From Hypericum androsaemum (Eukaryota > Streptophyta > Magnoliopsida > Malpighiales > Hypericaceae), in assembly GCA_963995505.1 (NCBI GenBank), contig OZ023180.1, forward strand, positions 16,134,689 to 16,198,688: DNA of 64,000 nt. The letters are read 5' to 3'. The notes beneath the pieces were generated by a model. The model was not told where the DNA came from and did not search any database. It worked only from the letters and a program-made list of their open reading frames with translations. Shown piece by piece: positions 50,020-60,074 of the stretch. Every line of letters starts with the position of its first letter. Position 1 is the stretch's first letter. The translations under genes were made by a program, and so were the position numbers.

Positions 50020-50095
50020 CTACTGGTTGATCTCATTACTCTCTATTGTAGCGGCCATATTATGCAAATACAACATGATTTGAAAATATCCAACA
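50020..50095 (-). repeat. Partial LTR (first ~75 bp) of the same family
   Basis: Matches the start of LTR A and B on the minus strand (TGTTGGATATTTTCAAATCA). The rest of the LTR is missing. Confidence 0.75.
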
Positions 50096-50340
50096 AACTT
50101 CTCTAGTTTTGTAGCCCAGAGGACTATGAAACCAGATAGCTGCCGCATATGTACACGTTATTAGAACATGTTTAATAGTTTCAGACTCTAAACATATTAG
50201 TGTGCACATGTTGTTTTGATCCATTTTCCTTCTCCACATAGCATGAGCTGTAGGATTAGATTTGTCAAGGAAGTCCTTAGTTTTGGAGGTGCTTTTATGC
50301 TCCGTATTTCTTTCCCATTCGTTTGTTCAACCAGAATTCA
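50096..50340 (-). mobile_element. LINE relic: zf-RVT zinc-knuckle segment
   Basis: The minus-strand text AMWRRKMDQNNMCTLI, CLESETIKHVLITCTYAA and IWFHSPLGY fits the zf-RVT domain that precedes RNase H in plant LINE and LINE-like ORFs. It is the upstream half of the relic at 42640-43144. Confidence 0.7.
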
Positions 50341-50928
50341 AGAAAATTACTTGTTAGGCGTCCCTGCACGACAAGGTTTTCTCTCATCTCTTTCCCACAC
50401 GACGAAATTTTTGCTTGTCCATTAGTGATGAGAAAAAATCTCGTCGTCCGGAATTTGCCGCAACCGCATTATCTGTTACTCTAATGGACTGCATTCTTCT
50501 TGCTCCCCTTTCTTCGCCACGCATCATATCTGGTGACAATTTCGTACTCGCCAGTTACACGTTACATTTTGTCATTTGGCCTTCGCCAGCCACTGATAAA
50601 ATTGCTTTTCCAGCTTCGAAAACTCAATATCAGCACCACTTTCTTCAACACATTTACTTCATTTCTTATCAAAATAGGCGTTCATTTCGTACCACTCTCA
50701 GCTACCAAGGCGGTTATCAAAAAGTGACTAAATCCATTCGCGAAGTTCAAAACTAAAATGGGCTTGTTTAATGAAAAATTAAACATAATTAATTAGCAAG
50801 CTGTACATATAACGAATTACATCTAATATACATACACATATATATATATATATATATAATATTAGTAGGATACACAAATTAATCTGCTTTTTGATGAACA
50901 CGTCTTAATTGATAAACGTGCAGATCAA
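50341..50928. other. Degenerate region between two LINE relics
   Basis: ORFs of 113 and 75 codons overlap here without recognisable motifs. A TA dinucleotide tract lies near 50830-50860. The minus strand may hold more of the upstream LINE ORF, too decayed to confirm. Confidence 0.4.
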
Positions 50929-51771
50929 ATGTTTTCAAATTACGGGAATAATGAGATCTTCGGAGTCAAGAACGTTCAAGCAATGAGTTTTGGGGAATTA
51001 TGCGTCATGGCATTATCCCTCAGTTTTAGTCCACAACTGTTAGCACTCTGGCAATTGGTTTTTGTCACGACAACATGGGCAATTTGGACAGCTAGGAATG
51101 ATCACATTTTCAGGGACAAGACTTGTTCCGAAAGATCAATACTTGCGACGATATGGGCATTGGTTCCGGAAGTGAATTCGTTCGATATCGACTGTATGTT
51201 TAACTCTCAAGAAGAGCTTATGATATTGAGTACGTTTGGGGTTAGGGGAAGGCCGGGAAAGGCTCCTCGTATTCAGGAGGTTCGATGGTAAACTCCGCCA
51301 CCAGGTTGGTTGAAATGTAACACTGACGGAAGCGCGAGGGGATCTCCGTGTTTGGCTACAGTGGCGGGGGACTTCAGGACTAGTAGGGGTTTCGTCAAAG
51401 GTTGTTTTGCGGTGCAACTGGGGATTCGTTTTGCTAACGAAGCAGAACTAGAGGCTGCGATGTTGTCCATCGAAATCGGACACGAGCAAGGTTGGAGGCA
51501 TTTGTGGTTAGAGACAGACTCATCTTATGTCGCATCACTATTGAAGGACCGCGAGTTAGAAGTACCACGGAGATATCAGAATAGATGGTCAATGTTGCAA
51601 CTCAAGATTCAGGAGATGGATTTTCGGGTATCCCACATCTTTCGTGAAGGGAGCGGTGGCGGATGAATTGTCTAAGATACGAGAGGATGGTTGGTGGACA
51701 TCGGCGCCGGACTTCATACTCCAACATATAAGACGTGACATGTCCTTACTCCCACATTTCAGGTTTTCATG
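50929..51771 (+). pseudogene. LINE RNase H domain relic, plus strand
   Basis: The frame from 50929 reads VTTTWAIWTARNDHIFRDK (the pre-RNase H motif of plant LINEs), then a TAA at 51291, then PPPGWLKCNTDGSARGSP, NEAELEAAMLSIEIG and LWLETDSSYVASLL: the Asp-Glu-Asp RNase H core. A frameshift near 51655 moves the tail to VADELSKIRE and HFRFS before a stop at about 51771. Two lesions make it non-functional. Confidence 0.75.
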
Positions 51772-52647
51772 ACAGTAAGTTGTATTTTACCAACTGTGTT
51801 ATTGTGTACAGGGAGTTTTCTCCTCAATGACACGGCAGCAGCTAAGTTTTGCTTGGAAAGGCTGTATGTGCATAATTTAGACACTTCAGTCTTGGCTGGC
51901 TTGATTCCATTAACCGGATGGAAGGTTTATGTCACAAGTCAGAAGGTGAAGAGACGCAGGAGGCATGGTGATGGACTCGGTAGTTTCGACGATTTCATGC
52001 AATCTAGGTACTACTTTGTTCGTGTAATAGGATGTCGCAGCTATAACGGTATTTGGATGCTCTTTTTCTCTGTCATTAGGTGGCGACAAGGTGTTTTACA
52101 GAAATCTCCGGTTGCAACCACATATTTTAGGTGTGTGGGTTTCTTGGCTCCTCGAGGTGGGTGGGAGGGATGAATCTCTTGCATGAGATACTTCGAGGCT
52201 AATATGACAGGTGGTCAGTTGCTGGACTATTGTCAAGTGGTTGACCTCCTAGACTGCTGATTTGTAGGGTCAGCTGGGATAGATAATAGGCGACGTCTAT
52301 CTAACATGTTGGTTGGGAGAGTCATTCTGACTGCCCGACTAGTGGGACATAGCAGATTAGGAGATAGGGTGGTCGGGCTCTCCAAATGTTTCAAATAATC
52401 CAAAAAACAGATTACGAATAAAAAATCCTATCTGCACGTCAGATATCCCTCAAATAATCCAGAAGGCAGAACTTTAAATAACCTTGCCCATTTGAGTCAA
52501 TTAAGCTATATACGACATGCATGATGTTTAGGAACTGCTGGCTTTATGAAATTAATTTATTCAGCTATTGTAGTAAAAATACTGTACTAATTGGTGTTAA
52601 CTATTAATTATTACAATATGTTTACTACCGTAGGTAAATAAATTTTA
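51772..52647. other. LINE 3' side and spacer
   Basis: A 134-codon ORF at 51769-52173 follows the RNase H relic. I recognise nothing in it and treat it as part of the LINE 3' end. The stretch includes the inverted copy of the GST-flank segment (52478-52556). Confidence 0.45.
52478..52556 (-). repeat. Inverted copy of a segment also found at 53972 and 56665
   Basis: Its inverse ('ataaagccagcagttcctaa', 'catgcatgtcgtatatagct', 'taattgactcaaat') closely matches 53976-54050. The two arms flank Pack-MULE 2. Confidence 0.75.
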
Positions 52648-53967
52648 GGGAAAAGTCTACATTAGTACCTTGTGGTTTGCGTGATTATCAAAGATAGGTT
52701 TGTGGTTTAAAACTCATCAAAAAGGGTCACGAGGTTTTACGGGCTCATCAATTAAAGGCTCGGATAGCTCCCCGAGCCTAATCAGCGCCCTTGATACTTG
52801 CCATGTCATTTTTCGACCTATGTGGCATGTCACGTAGGATTAAATATTAACTCAAACTTGCTGATGTGGCAATGCGAACAAATATGCAAAATAGTCCCCC
52901 ATTTTTTTAATTTTGTTAAAAAAAACCCATTTTCAAACAACCCCTTCTTCATCCTCCTGCCAACCTCCTGCTTCTACCATGTTCTCTTTCTTTCCCAATC
53001 AATTGAAATCCTTTTACCAAAAAAAAATTAATCAAAATCCTCCGTCTCGGGTAGAAGAAGAAGAGAATCCTCGGGGGAAAAGGGAAAGAACCCATCTCAG
53101 GGGGAGGGGCAAGAATGGAAATTGGCGCGGGGGAGGAGGAGGAGAAGGATCAGCTTCCGGTGAAGAGGAAGACCCTCCAAGGCTTGCTCGAGCAGTGCCA
53201 ACGAGCTCTCGACCTCCCCAGTAGTCCCGACGGCGGCGGGCGGCGGCGAGGAGGATGACGACGTTGGGGGTTCCGTCGCCGACCAGGAGGTTGATCGTGA
53301 TCGGCAGAAACCTGTCCCCCTCCCTCACCGACAGTCGCTACCCCTCTCCCCGTTGTTGCCAACTCCCGATCGTTGTCCGAATCCGCATCTCCTGACCGGG
53401 GAGGATGATGAGAGAGATTGAATTTAAAATTCCCTTTTTACCCCTATTTTCTTGCTCTTTAGAAAAGAGAGAGGAGCGACGAAGAGGAAAAATGTTGGGT
53501 TGAAGTATTTGTAATGTTGTCGAAGTGTTTTTTTTAGAAAAATGTTGTTGAAGTGTTGAAAGGTAACAACGGGATTGAACATGGTAGGTTAATGGTTTCA
53601 GATTTAAGCAGCTTTGGAAAAAGGGAAGAAGACATGGTAGAGGAAGGAGGTTGGGAGGATGATGAAGAAGGGGTTGTTTGAAAATGGGTTTTTTTTGAAC
53701 AAAATTAAAGAAATGGGGGACTATTTTGCATATTTGTTCGCATTGCCACGTCAGCAAGTTCGAGTTAATATTTAATCCTACGTGACATGCCACATAGGTC
53801 GAAAAATGACATGGCAAGTATCAAGGGCGCTGATTAGGCTCGGGGAGCTATCCGAGCCTTTAATTGATGAGCCCGTGAAACCACATGATCCTTTTTGATG
53901 AGTTTTAAACCACAAACCTATCTTTGATAATCACGCAAACTACAAGATACTAATGTGGACTTTTTCC
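52648..53967. mobile_element. Pack-MULE 2: Mutator-like element with captured first-exon-like sequence
   Basis: 1320 bp with terminal inverted repeats of over 250 bp (start GGGAAAAGTCTACATTAGTA; the inner text 'gtggcatgtcacgtaggatt' is mirrored by 'aatcctacgtgacatgccac'). A perfect 9-bp target duplication TAAATTTTA lies at 52639-52647 and 53968-53976. No transposase is present. The GC-rich centre (about 53030-53400) looks like a 5' UTR plus first exon of a host gene. The termini are related to Pack-MULE 1. Confidence 0.85.
53115..53400 (+). pseudogene. Captured exon of an unrecognised host gene in Pack-MULE 2
   Basis: From ATG 53115 the frame reads MEIGAGEEEEKDQLPVKRKT, then LQGLLEQCQRALDLPSSPDG, and stops near 53256. 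Further frame-consistent acidic text (DDDVGGSVADQEVDRDRQ) follows in a shifted frame. High GC compared with surroundings suggests a captured coding exon. I cannot name the donor family. Confidence 0.5.
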
Positions 53968-54055
53968 TAAATTTTATAAAGCCGCCAGTTCCTAAAAGTC
54001 GTGCATGACGTACATAGCTTAATTGACTCAGATTTGGCAATGTTATATATATATA
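53968..54055 (+). repeat. Direct copy of the GST1-upstream segment
   Basis: 'taaattttataaagccgcca' and 'gtgcatgacgtacatagctt' recur at 56660-56745 in the promoter of GST1, and inverted at 52478-52556. Confidence 0.75.
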
Positions 54056-54057
54056 TA

Positions 54058-54612
54058 TATTAAAATCTTTGTAAAGTGATATTGTTGGGATCGGATAAAA
54101 ATATCACTTTAGAGAGGTTATTAAATAAAAGAGATTTACGTTTTTTTCTTCCAAAAATATTAAAATTGAATTTTTGAGTAAAAATACTTAAATTTTAAAA
54201 ATTACTTTATCTATATTCAAGTCACCTAAAATCTCGCTTTGTAGCGTTATTTAAATGCCACACTAGACTGAAATATTATTTTACAGCAAGTCACTGATCA
54301 CATTGACCATTTAAAAAATAATTCAGAAGATGAATAATGATGTAAAATCTATTAAACAAGCAACTTTAGTACAAACTATTATCTTAAAATATTTTTTGGA
54401 TTCTGAAGTATGTAAAAATATATGTATTTATTCAAAAATATCACTCTATGCGAAAATTAGGACCGAGATTTTGTACTAAAATTTTCTAAAAAATATTAAT
54501 TATTACGATAAAGGGGTTATTAAATATCACTCTATGCGACTTGAGACCGAAACTTTTTATCAATTTAGAGAGGTTATCATTTTAGAGGAAATCACTTTAT
54601 AGAGATTTTACT
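54058..54612 (-). repeat. Best copy of the TIR/MITE-like element (about 555 bp)
   Basis: The left end TCTTTGTAAAGTGAT and right end ATCACTTTATAGAGA are inverted repeats; further 'cactttagagaggtta' blocks occur near both ends. It is AT-rich and non-coding. At least three diverged copies lie elsewhere in the window (225-625, 15690-16060, 28870-29330). Confidence 0.75.
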
Positions 54613-55799
54613 ATATATATATTATTTGATTCTTAAAACAAATTTAAAAATATTTGTCGAAAGTCATGAGAGAATCTAGTTAAGAAAAATAACAAGCTAC
54701 TTTGAATTTCAGAGTCGTAAGTTAGTCGCCAAGTTAATTTGCCTGGTGGCAACTTTTCTGTCCTCCCGTTACAATCTTTTAAAAATTGTTTGCTCACATT
54801 AGTTGATCCCCAAGCATCGTCTATTAGGTCGCTTGACAACCCTTTAACTATTGCAGAATTGGATTTTAATCCATCGAACAAATTGGCCCAACATATAGGT
54901 GTATGTTGAAATTGAGCCTAAAAATTTAATTATAAAGAAAATTTTAATTAAATATAATCTCTAAAAAATTTTGAACTAATTTTAATGTGAGTCAAATCAA
55001 TTGATTTTGTGTGTCTATGTGATCAATACGAAACTTGTAAAGAAAGTTTCAAAATGATAAACGACACTTGCAAAAAATCAATTCTCTGTGTGAATAAAAA
55101 TTGGCTTCTAAGTGCTTTAATTTTTACCACCCATCATGAATTTGAGATTTATAACTCATGTAATCGCTCATTTATTGACCGTGGTTAATAGATGTGTGTT
55201 AATTGCTGTAACCACTCATTTATTGACTATAGTTAATAAGGGTATTGATGACCGTCATTATTCCATAATTTAATGGGGTCTCAAAGTGAGCAAATAAAAA
55301 TGGCATCCTCTTCTCATTTCAAATACACCAAGAAAACTCACATCATGTTTTCTACTGTCCTCTCTCCCCCTTGGCATAGCATGTGCATTCTTATATTGCA
55401 TAGAGTCTGAGTTCTGTAATTGCTGAGAGTTTGCAGGTCGGTCAGATTATCGCTTCCATATGACCGAGTGATTGTGCGTTGTACCTTGGGAGCTTGCTTA
55501 CCTTTGAGGCCTGAAGTGATATATACGGGTAATATGAGTTTAAGGGCACACGGCTTGACGTAGCCTCATCCAGGATTAAATCCTAAGTTCGTGATATTCA
55601 AAAAGGAGGTCTCAATCCGAAGAATGCGATTCCCAAAGAGGCGGTATGTCAACAATTTGCTCAAACTATTTTTGTGAGTATTTTATACTTTTTTCATATT
55701 GTCGAAATACAATTCTTATATGCTATTTTGTTCAAGATTATTTCCTCTCTTTTTATTTAGGGCACAAACACACTCAATAACCAGAGAAAAGCAATTGCT
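54613..55799. other. AT-rich spacer
   Basis: No supported gene; an 82-codon minus-strand ORF at 54633-54881 has no recognised motif. Confidence 0.45.
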
Positions 55800-56457
55800 T
55801 TGACAAACGATGGCGGTTCAAATCCGATACAAAGAAAAGCAGGAGGAGATGGGAAGGACGATGAGTGGACATGGAGAAAGAGGGGGCAGGACGCACATCA
55901 GCAACAAGAGCGGTGAAAACCCTAATAATATGAGCAACAATAATGGGAAGCAGCAGGAAGGAGGGTCTGTGACTGTGATAATACCGGCGGGCGCGAAGAA
56001 GATTGTTAGAGCTTGAGGGAGGTTGTTAACAACGTCCCCAATGCCGAGATCTACGCCCTATGGGTTTTGGTTTAGATAGGGAATTAGATTTTTTGGATTT
56101 TTTTTTAGGTGTTGTGTTTATTTGGGAAGATGCGGTGGAGAGATGGGGAGGTTGAAGATGATTGGAAGAAGAGAGAGGGGGTAGATAAGAGTTTTTTTGA
56201 AAAATAATAAACAAATTTGTTACTAATTTGATAATTAACTCACCTCCATGTCAACATCGAGTAATTCCAGTCACTATCACATGGCACTCTATGTAAGCGT
56301 TAAAACGATGTCTTTTGCCAAAAAAGGGCGAACCAGATCAGGGTGGGCCTAAGTGATAAAAATTATAATAAGTTGGACCAGTTTTATCATTTTTAAACCA
56401 CATAGTATTCAAATGAGAATCGGTGATACCACATAGTACTAAAGTAGAATTTTTCAT
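55800..56457. mobile_element. Pack-MULE 3 remnant (right end only)
   Basis: The right terminus, read inward, is GAAAAATTCTACTTTAGTAC then TATGTGGTATCACC. It aligns with the terminus of Pack-MULE 1 (GGGAAAAGTCCACATTAGTA then CTCCGTGGTATAGC). The inside carries a gene-like GC-richer fragment (55810-56080). No matching left terminus was found, so the left boundary is arbitrary. Confidence 0.55.
55810..56080 (+). pseudogene. Captured fragment resembling a GBF-interacting protein 1 (DUF1296) N-terminus
   Basis: The frame from 55810 has a Gly/Asn-rich start, then SVTVIIPAGAKKIVRA and a TGA at 56014. One base out of frame the text continues LREVVNNVPNAEIYAL. Together this resembles the 'IPxxxRKxVQxLKEIVxxxxxxEIYAML' start of DUF1296. 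It ends abruptly after EIYAL. The family assignment rests on this one motif. Confidence 0.5.
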
Positions 56458-56587
56458 TCAGATTTTACTTTTTACTGATTTTCCAACATAATATAAGTAA
56501 TCTAGACTTTAACTCTTAAAAATCACGGTTATATAGTTTTATCATTTGTGTTTTACTGTGGTAATTATTAATTATCAAGGTAAATTT

Positions 56588-56659
56588 TATTTACTGCTAT
56601 CGTCAGCACCCGCTGAGTAATCGGTGAAACTATAGGGTACTTAAGTGTACTTTCCCCTA
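56588..56659 (-). repeat. Fourth Mutator-like terminus beside the GST1 promoter
   Basis: Read inward from 56659 it is GGGGAAAGTACACTTAAGTA then CCCTATAGTTTCACC, related to the Pack-MULE termini. The next nine bases (TAAATTTTA, 56660-56668) equal the target duplication of Pack-MULE 2. Confidence 0.6.
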
Positions 56660-56745
56660 AATTTTATAAAGTCACCAGATCCTTAACGTCATGCATGATG
56701 TACATAGCTTAGTGGGCTCAAATTGGCAATGTTATATTCGCCGCC
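56660..56745 (+). repeat. GST1-upstream copy of the repeated flank segment
   Basis: Shares 'taaattttataaag', 'catgcatgatgtacatagct' and 'ggcaatgttatat' with 53968-54055. It includes the near-palindrome TCATGCATGA. Confidence 0.75.
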
Positions 56746-56936
56746 GATACTGAAAATTAAAGTCACCGACAGAAACCTTTTTTTTATGGAAGAAAGATGC
56801 TTTTTGTGAGAGACGTAGCTCACACAGATCAATTAAAAATCACCCAGATCAATATAGTTGACAGAAAAATAGATTGAAATATATATATATATATATATTT
56901 TTTTTGGTATCGCCTTGAAACAAACTATATAAGCTC

Positions 56937-56944
56937 TATAAATA
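56937..56944 (+). promoter_or_regulatory. TATA box of the first GST gene
   Basis: TATAAATA, 58 bp upstream of the ATG, in a position that leaves a 5' UTR of about 30 bases. Confidence 0.6.
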
Positions 56945-57001
56945 GGAAGAGGTGATCATCAAGGAAAACAGATCATTTAGAGACCAAACTACATCTCAAC
57001 C

Positions 57002-58013
57002 ATGGAAGACCTAAAGCTACATGGACATTACCCAAGCCCCTTCACCTACCGAGTGATATGGGCTCTGAAGTTGAAGGGAATAGCCTACGAGTACATCGAA
57101 GAGAGCGTCTTCGTGAAGAAGAGCGAGCTGCTCCTCAAGTACAATCCCGTGCACAAGAAGGCACCGGTGCTTGTTCACAATGGCCAGCCCATATGCGAGT
57201 CCATGGTCATCGTCGAGTACATCGATGAGATCTGGCCGGAGAATCCTTTGTTGCCTGCAGATCCCTATCAGAGAGCCAAGGCCAGGTTCTGGGTCAATTA
57301 TCTTTCAAGCAAGGTACGTGCATATACATCTAGAAAGCTGCGAAATATTGAACCAGTAGATATCGGAATACCAGATGATTTAGCTAAATAAAATATAGGC
57401 AAAGTAAAAATTAACCAGAAGTAGGTTAGTCCAATTTTTTAATTTTAATCAAAATTGAGGAGATGCTGCAAGTCGATGCACATAAAATAGTCAAAACATT
57501 AGTTTCCGTAGTTGACTAGTCCATCTATCACATGTTAGTTGGCTCTTTAGATGTCCAGAAAACTCATATTACCAAAAAAAATCCAGCTATATAATTAAGT
57601 AATTTTTTGATGTGATTATAACATAATTTTAATGTAAATTAAACTTTTACTCGAAGGATTCTGCGATTTTCCGTCCATTTGTTACAAAGGGCGAAGAACA
57701 AGAGCAGGCAGTGAAGGAGTTGCTGGAGATCCTTGGGGTCATCGAAGAAGAGGCATTAGGAGACAAAAACGAATTCTTTGGAGGGGACAAAATTGGGTTC
57801 GTGGACATCGCCTATGGTGTGATTGCTTATTGGGTGGAAATCATTGAAGAGTGTGGAGGAGTCAAACTTCTTGATCCTGACCAATTTCCTCGCCTCTATT
57901 CTTGGGCCACCAAGTTTAAGGAGGAACCCTTGGTGAGAGAAAATGTTCCGGATTTTGAGAAAACGTTGGCTTTCTTTAAGAAGCACAGAGAAATTAGACT
58001 TGCTTCTGCCTAA
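57002..58013 (+). CDS. GSTU: Tau-class glutathione S-transferase, two exons
   Basis: Cytosolic enzyme conjugating glutathione to electrophiles; tau GSTs act in xenobiotic and stress detoxification. Exons 57002-57313 and 57657-58013 join in phase 0 for 222 aa, normal for the class. The N-terminal thioredoxin-like domain begins LKLHGHYPSPFTYRVIWALK; the Ser of the SPF motif is the expected catalytic residue. [16 protein letters not shown] (cis-Pro) and [11 protein letters not shown] (the Glu-Ser glutathione contact) follow. The one-intron layout, with the intron just after RFWVNYLSSK, is typical of tau GSTs. The C-terminal helical domain includes EEQEQAVKELLEIL, GFVDIAYGVIAYW and PRLYSWATKFKE. 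No lesion. The exact exon 2 start (after tcgaag) rests on frame and on its parallel with the second copy. Confidence 0.9.
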
Positions 58014-59010
58014 TAATTGACAGCAAAATGTTCAATTGACTCTTCAGAAAATGTAATCTTCAGTTGAAGAACTACCGTATGTAATGCACGAACCCGGAGA
58101 TCGGGATTCAAGAATAATTAATCATTTGTGTGCTTTTGAGAAAATAAGAAGCTGTGTTTTTGAACAACATTTTCGTATTAAAAAAACTCAATATCCTATT
58201 GTTACTACAGACTTTCTTGTTTAAAAAACCTGGTACCATCTTCCTTTCAAAATCACATTTAATTTCTTTAATCATTTTCCATTAATTAAGTACCGACAAC
58301 TGGTTGGACTGAGATTGTTTATTCTAGTTCCACATTGTAGGTAGGACTTTACTCCGTAAGTTTATGGTATATTTAATTTAAGTGAGTCTAATGGATGAAT
58401 ATGGATCCACTTTTTAGAGGTAGATTTTAAAATAGAGTATGGGTCATACTATATCTTTACTTTTATCCTACTTTAGACCATCATAATTAGACATTTTTAT
58501 ATTATTTTTAAAAATGATCCGGAGCCCGACCCAGATTTTGGGTCGACCTTCGGGTTAATTGGTCCGACCGATTGAATTGTCAGTCAGGCCGGACCTTTTT
58601 TATAATAAAAAATAATTATATATATATATATGTATGTATAATCGTATATGTAATCACATTTACACCTCCAAAAATTATCAAATACATGCACAAATGAATT
58701 GAATACATGTGCCAGGGAAGGTATTTAAATTCTAGGGTTGGAAGTTAGAACGAAAATGACAAAATTGAGTTTGCATAGCAATGAGCTTATCGTTGTGGAC
58801 TCCACAGATTCGGCTGCTATTCGAGCAATGTCGATACTTCCGGGACAAGAATGGGGTAACCTATCGAAGGAGGAACATCCCACTCCAAAGCAACCGGGAA
58901 AAAGGACATCAAAGCGAATACTTGTGTCTCGCAAGAAAAATTATGCCTGGTATCCTTTGGTCGGGGTTGGATTTGGTCCTAGACGTGTAAAACGCGCCAG
59001 GGCCATCCTG
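58014..59010. other. Spacer between the GST copies, with a repeat remnant
   Basis: Starts with the presumed GST1 3' UTR. At 58510-58600 the text 'gggtcgaccttcgggttaat' then 'tggtccgaccgattg' looks like an end of the TIR repeat seen near 6062. A 107-codon ORF at 58738-59061 is unrecognised and runs into the tandem repeat. Confidence 0.45.
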
Positions 59011-59320
59011 GAGAATAAAATGGTCTACCCAGTTATTATAAAATGGTCTATCCGGTTATGATAAAATAGTCTACGCAGTTATGATAAAATAGTTTCACGG
59101 GGACCGTTCCGGATAAACCGGGACCGTCCCAGATAAAGGGGTTGGATAAAATGGTATACCCGGTTATGATAAAATAGTCTCAAAAGGACCGTCCCGGATA
59201 AATCGGGACTGTCCCAGATAAAGAGATTGGATAAAATGGTCTATCCGATTATGATAAAATGATCCATCCAATTATGATAAAATGGTCTACCAAATGGGCT
59301 ATTCAGGACAGTCCAAACTT
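59011..59320 (+). repeat. Degenerate tandem repeat (satellite-like)
   Basis: Units of about 20 bp ('ggttatgataaaatggtcta') alternate with 'gaccgtcccggataaa' / 'cgggaccgtcccagataaag' units. A higher-order period of about 100 bp is visible around 59090-59230. Confidence 0.8.
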
Positions 59321-60010
59321 CCATGACCAAATCTGGTCCCCTTTGATCTACCCACATGAGAGTTAGTTATAGATTGTTTTGTGGGTTTGGACTTATGTAT
59401 TTTTCTTTTGGTTTTAATAAAATTGACTTATTTTAAAAACACATGAAATTCTTATCAATGAAATGCTCCATTCTCCGTTAAAGAACCCTATTTCACATGA
59501 ACCAATAACGGATTAAAGTTTTGTTTCTCATTTTTCCTTTCCTTTGAGAACATGCAAGTGCACAACTTTTTTTTGTTAAACAAGTACATAAGTTACATCA
59601 AAATAAAATAGTACACAAACTATAATACTGGACAAGTAATGTCATGCATGACGTGTACCGACATTCACAACCACAATTTTATCTTTGCTACATGATATTC
59701 TAATTTTCTAATGTATAGAGAGGTCCACCTGTTTTGGAAGATCGATAACAGGCGAATCTTCCACCATCTTTATTTGCTGTTTCCATATGATTTGACCATC
59801 TCATGTCCAATAAGCTGTTTATCTTTTAGTTTACACCATCAGATATCTGGACCATAACCGAAATATATGTAGAGGTTCAGCAATTCAAATTTGTTGTAAA
59901 AGAATAAAAAGGAAGTAAAGAGCCAACAATGAACGTTAATTTTATATTTCTTTATTGAAAAAAGAGAGACTATTCTTGTTCAACTTCCTGCCCAAGCAAA
60001 TTACAGTTCC
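59321..60010. other. Spacer and promoter of the second GST copy
   Basis: No gene. Contains GTCATGCATGACGTGTAC near 59640, resembling the palindrome upstream of GST1 (56690). Confidence 0.5.
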
Positions 60011-60019
60011 TATAAATTA
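60011..60019 (+). promoter_or_regulatory. TATA box of the second GST copy
   Basis: TATAAATTA, 56 bp before the final A preceding the ATG region at 60075, at nearly the same spacing as in GST1. Confidence 0.55.
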
Positions 60020-60074
60020 GGACGACCCAGTTCAAGGTAAGCAGAGTACAAATTACGTTCTAATTAAATCAGAA

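Larger units (their letters stand above)
43145..50095 (-). mobile_element. Rearranged Ty1-copia element (tandem LTR structure) nested in a LINE
   Basis: On the minus strand the order is: partial LTR start (50095-50020), a piece of 3' internal DNA with purine tract (about 49985-49708), complete LTR B (49707-49045), broken gag-pol (about 49020-44600), 3' internal DNA, purine tract, and complete LTR A (43834-43145). Three LTR parts in one orientation imply unequal recombination or insertion beside a related copy. The flanks read AAGTT and AAGCT, an imperfect target duplication. Primer-site sequence after LTR B is not of the initiator-Met type. Confidence 0.8.

Noticed and set aside
51769..52173. 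134-codon ORF after the LINE RNase H relic
   Set aside because: No recognised domain, directly follows LINE coding sequence, and starts within its tail.
58738..59061. 107-codon ORF between the GST genes
   Set aside because: It overlaps the tandem repeat and has no recognisable family motif.
59011..59320. CRISPR-like array
   Set aside because: The units are adjacent and degenerate without unique spacers, and this is a plant nuclear sequence.
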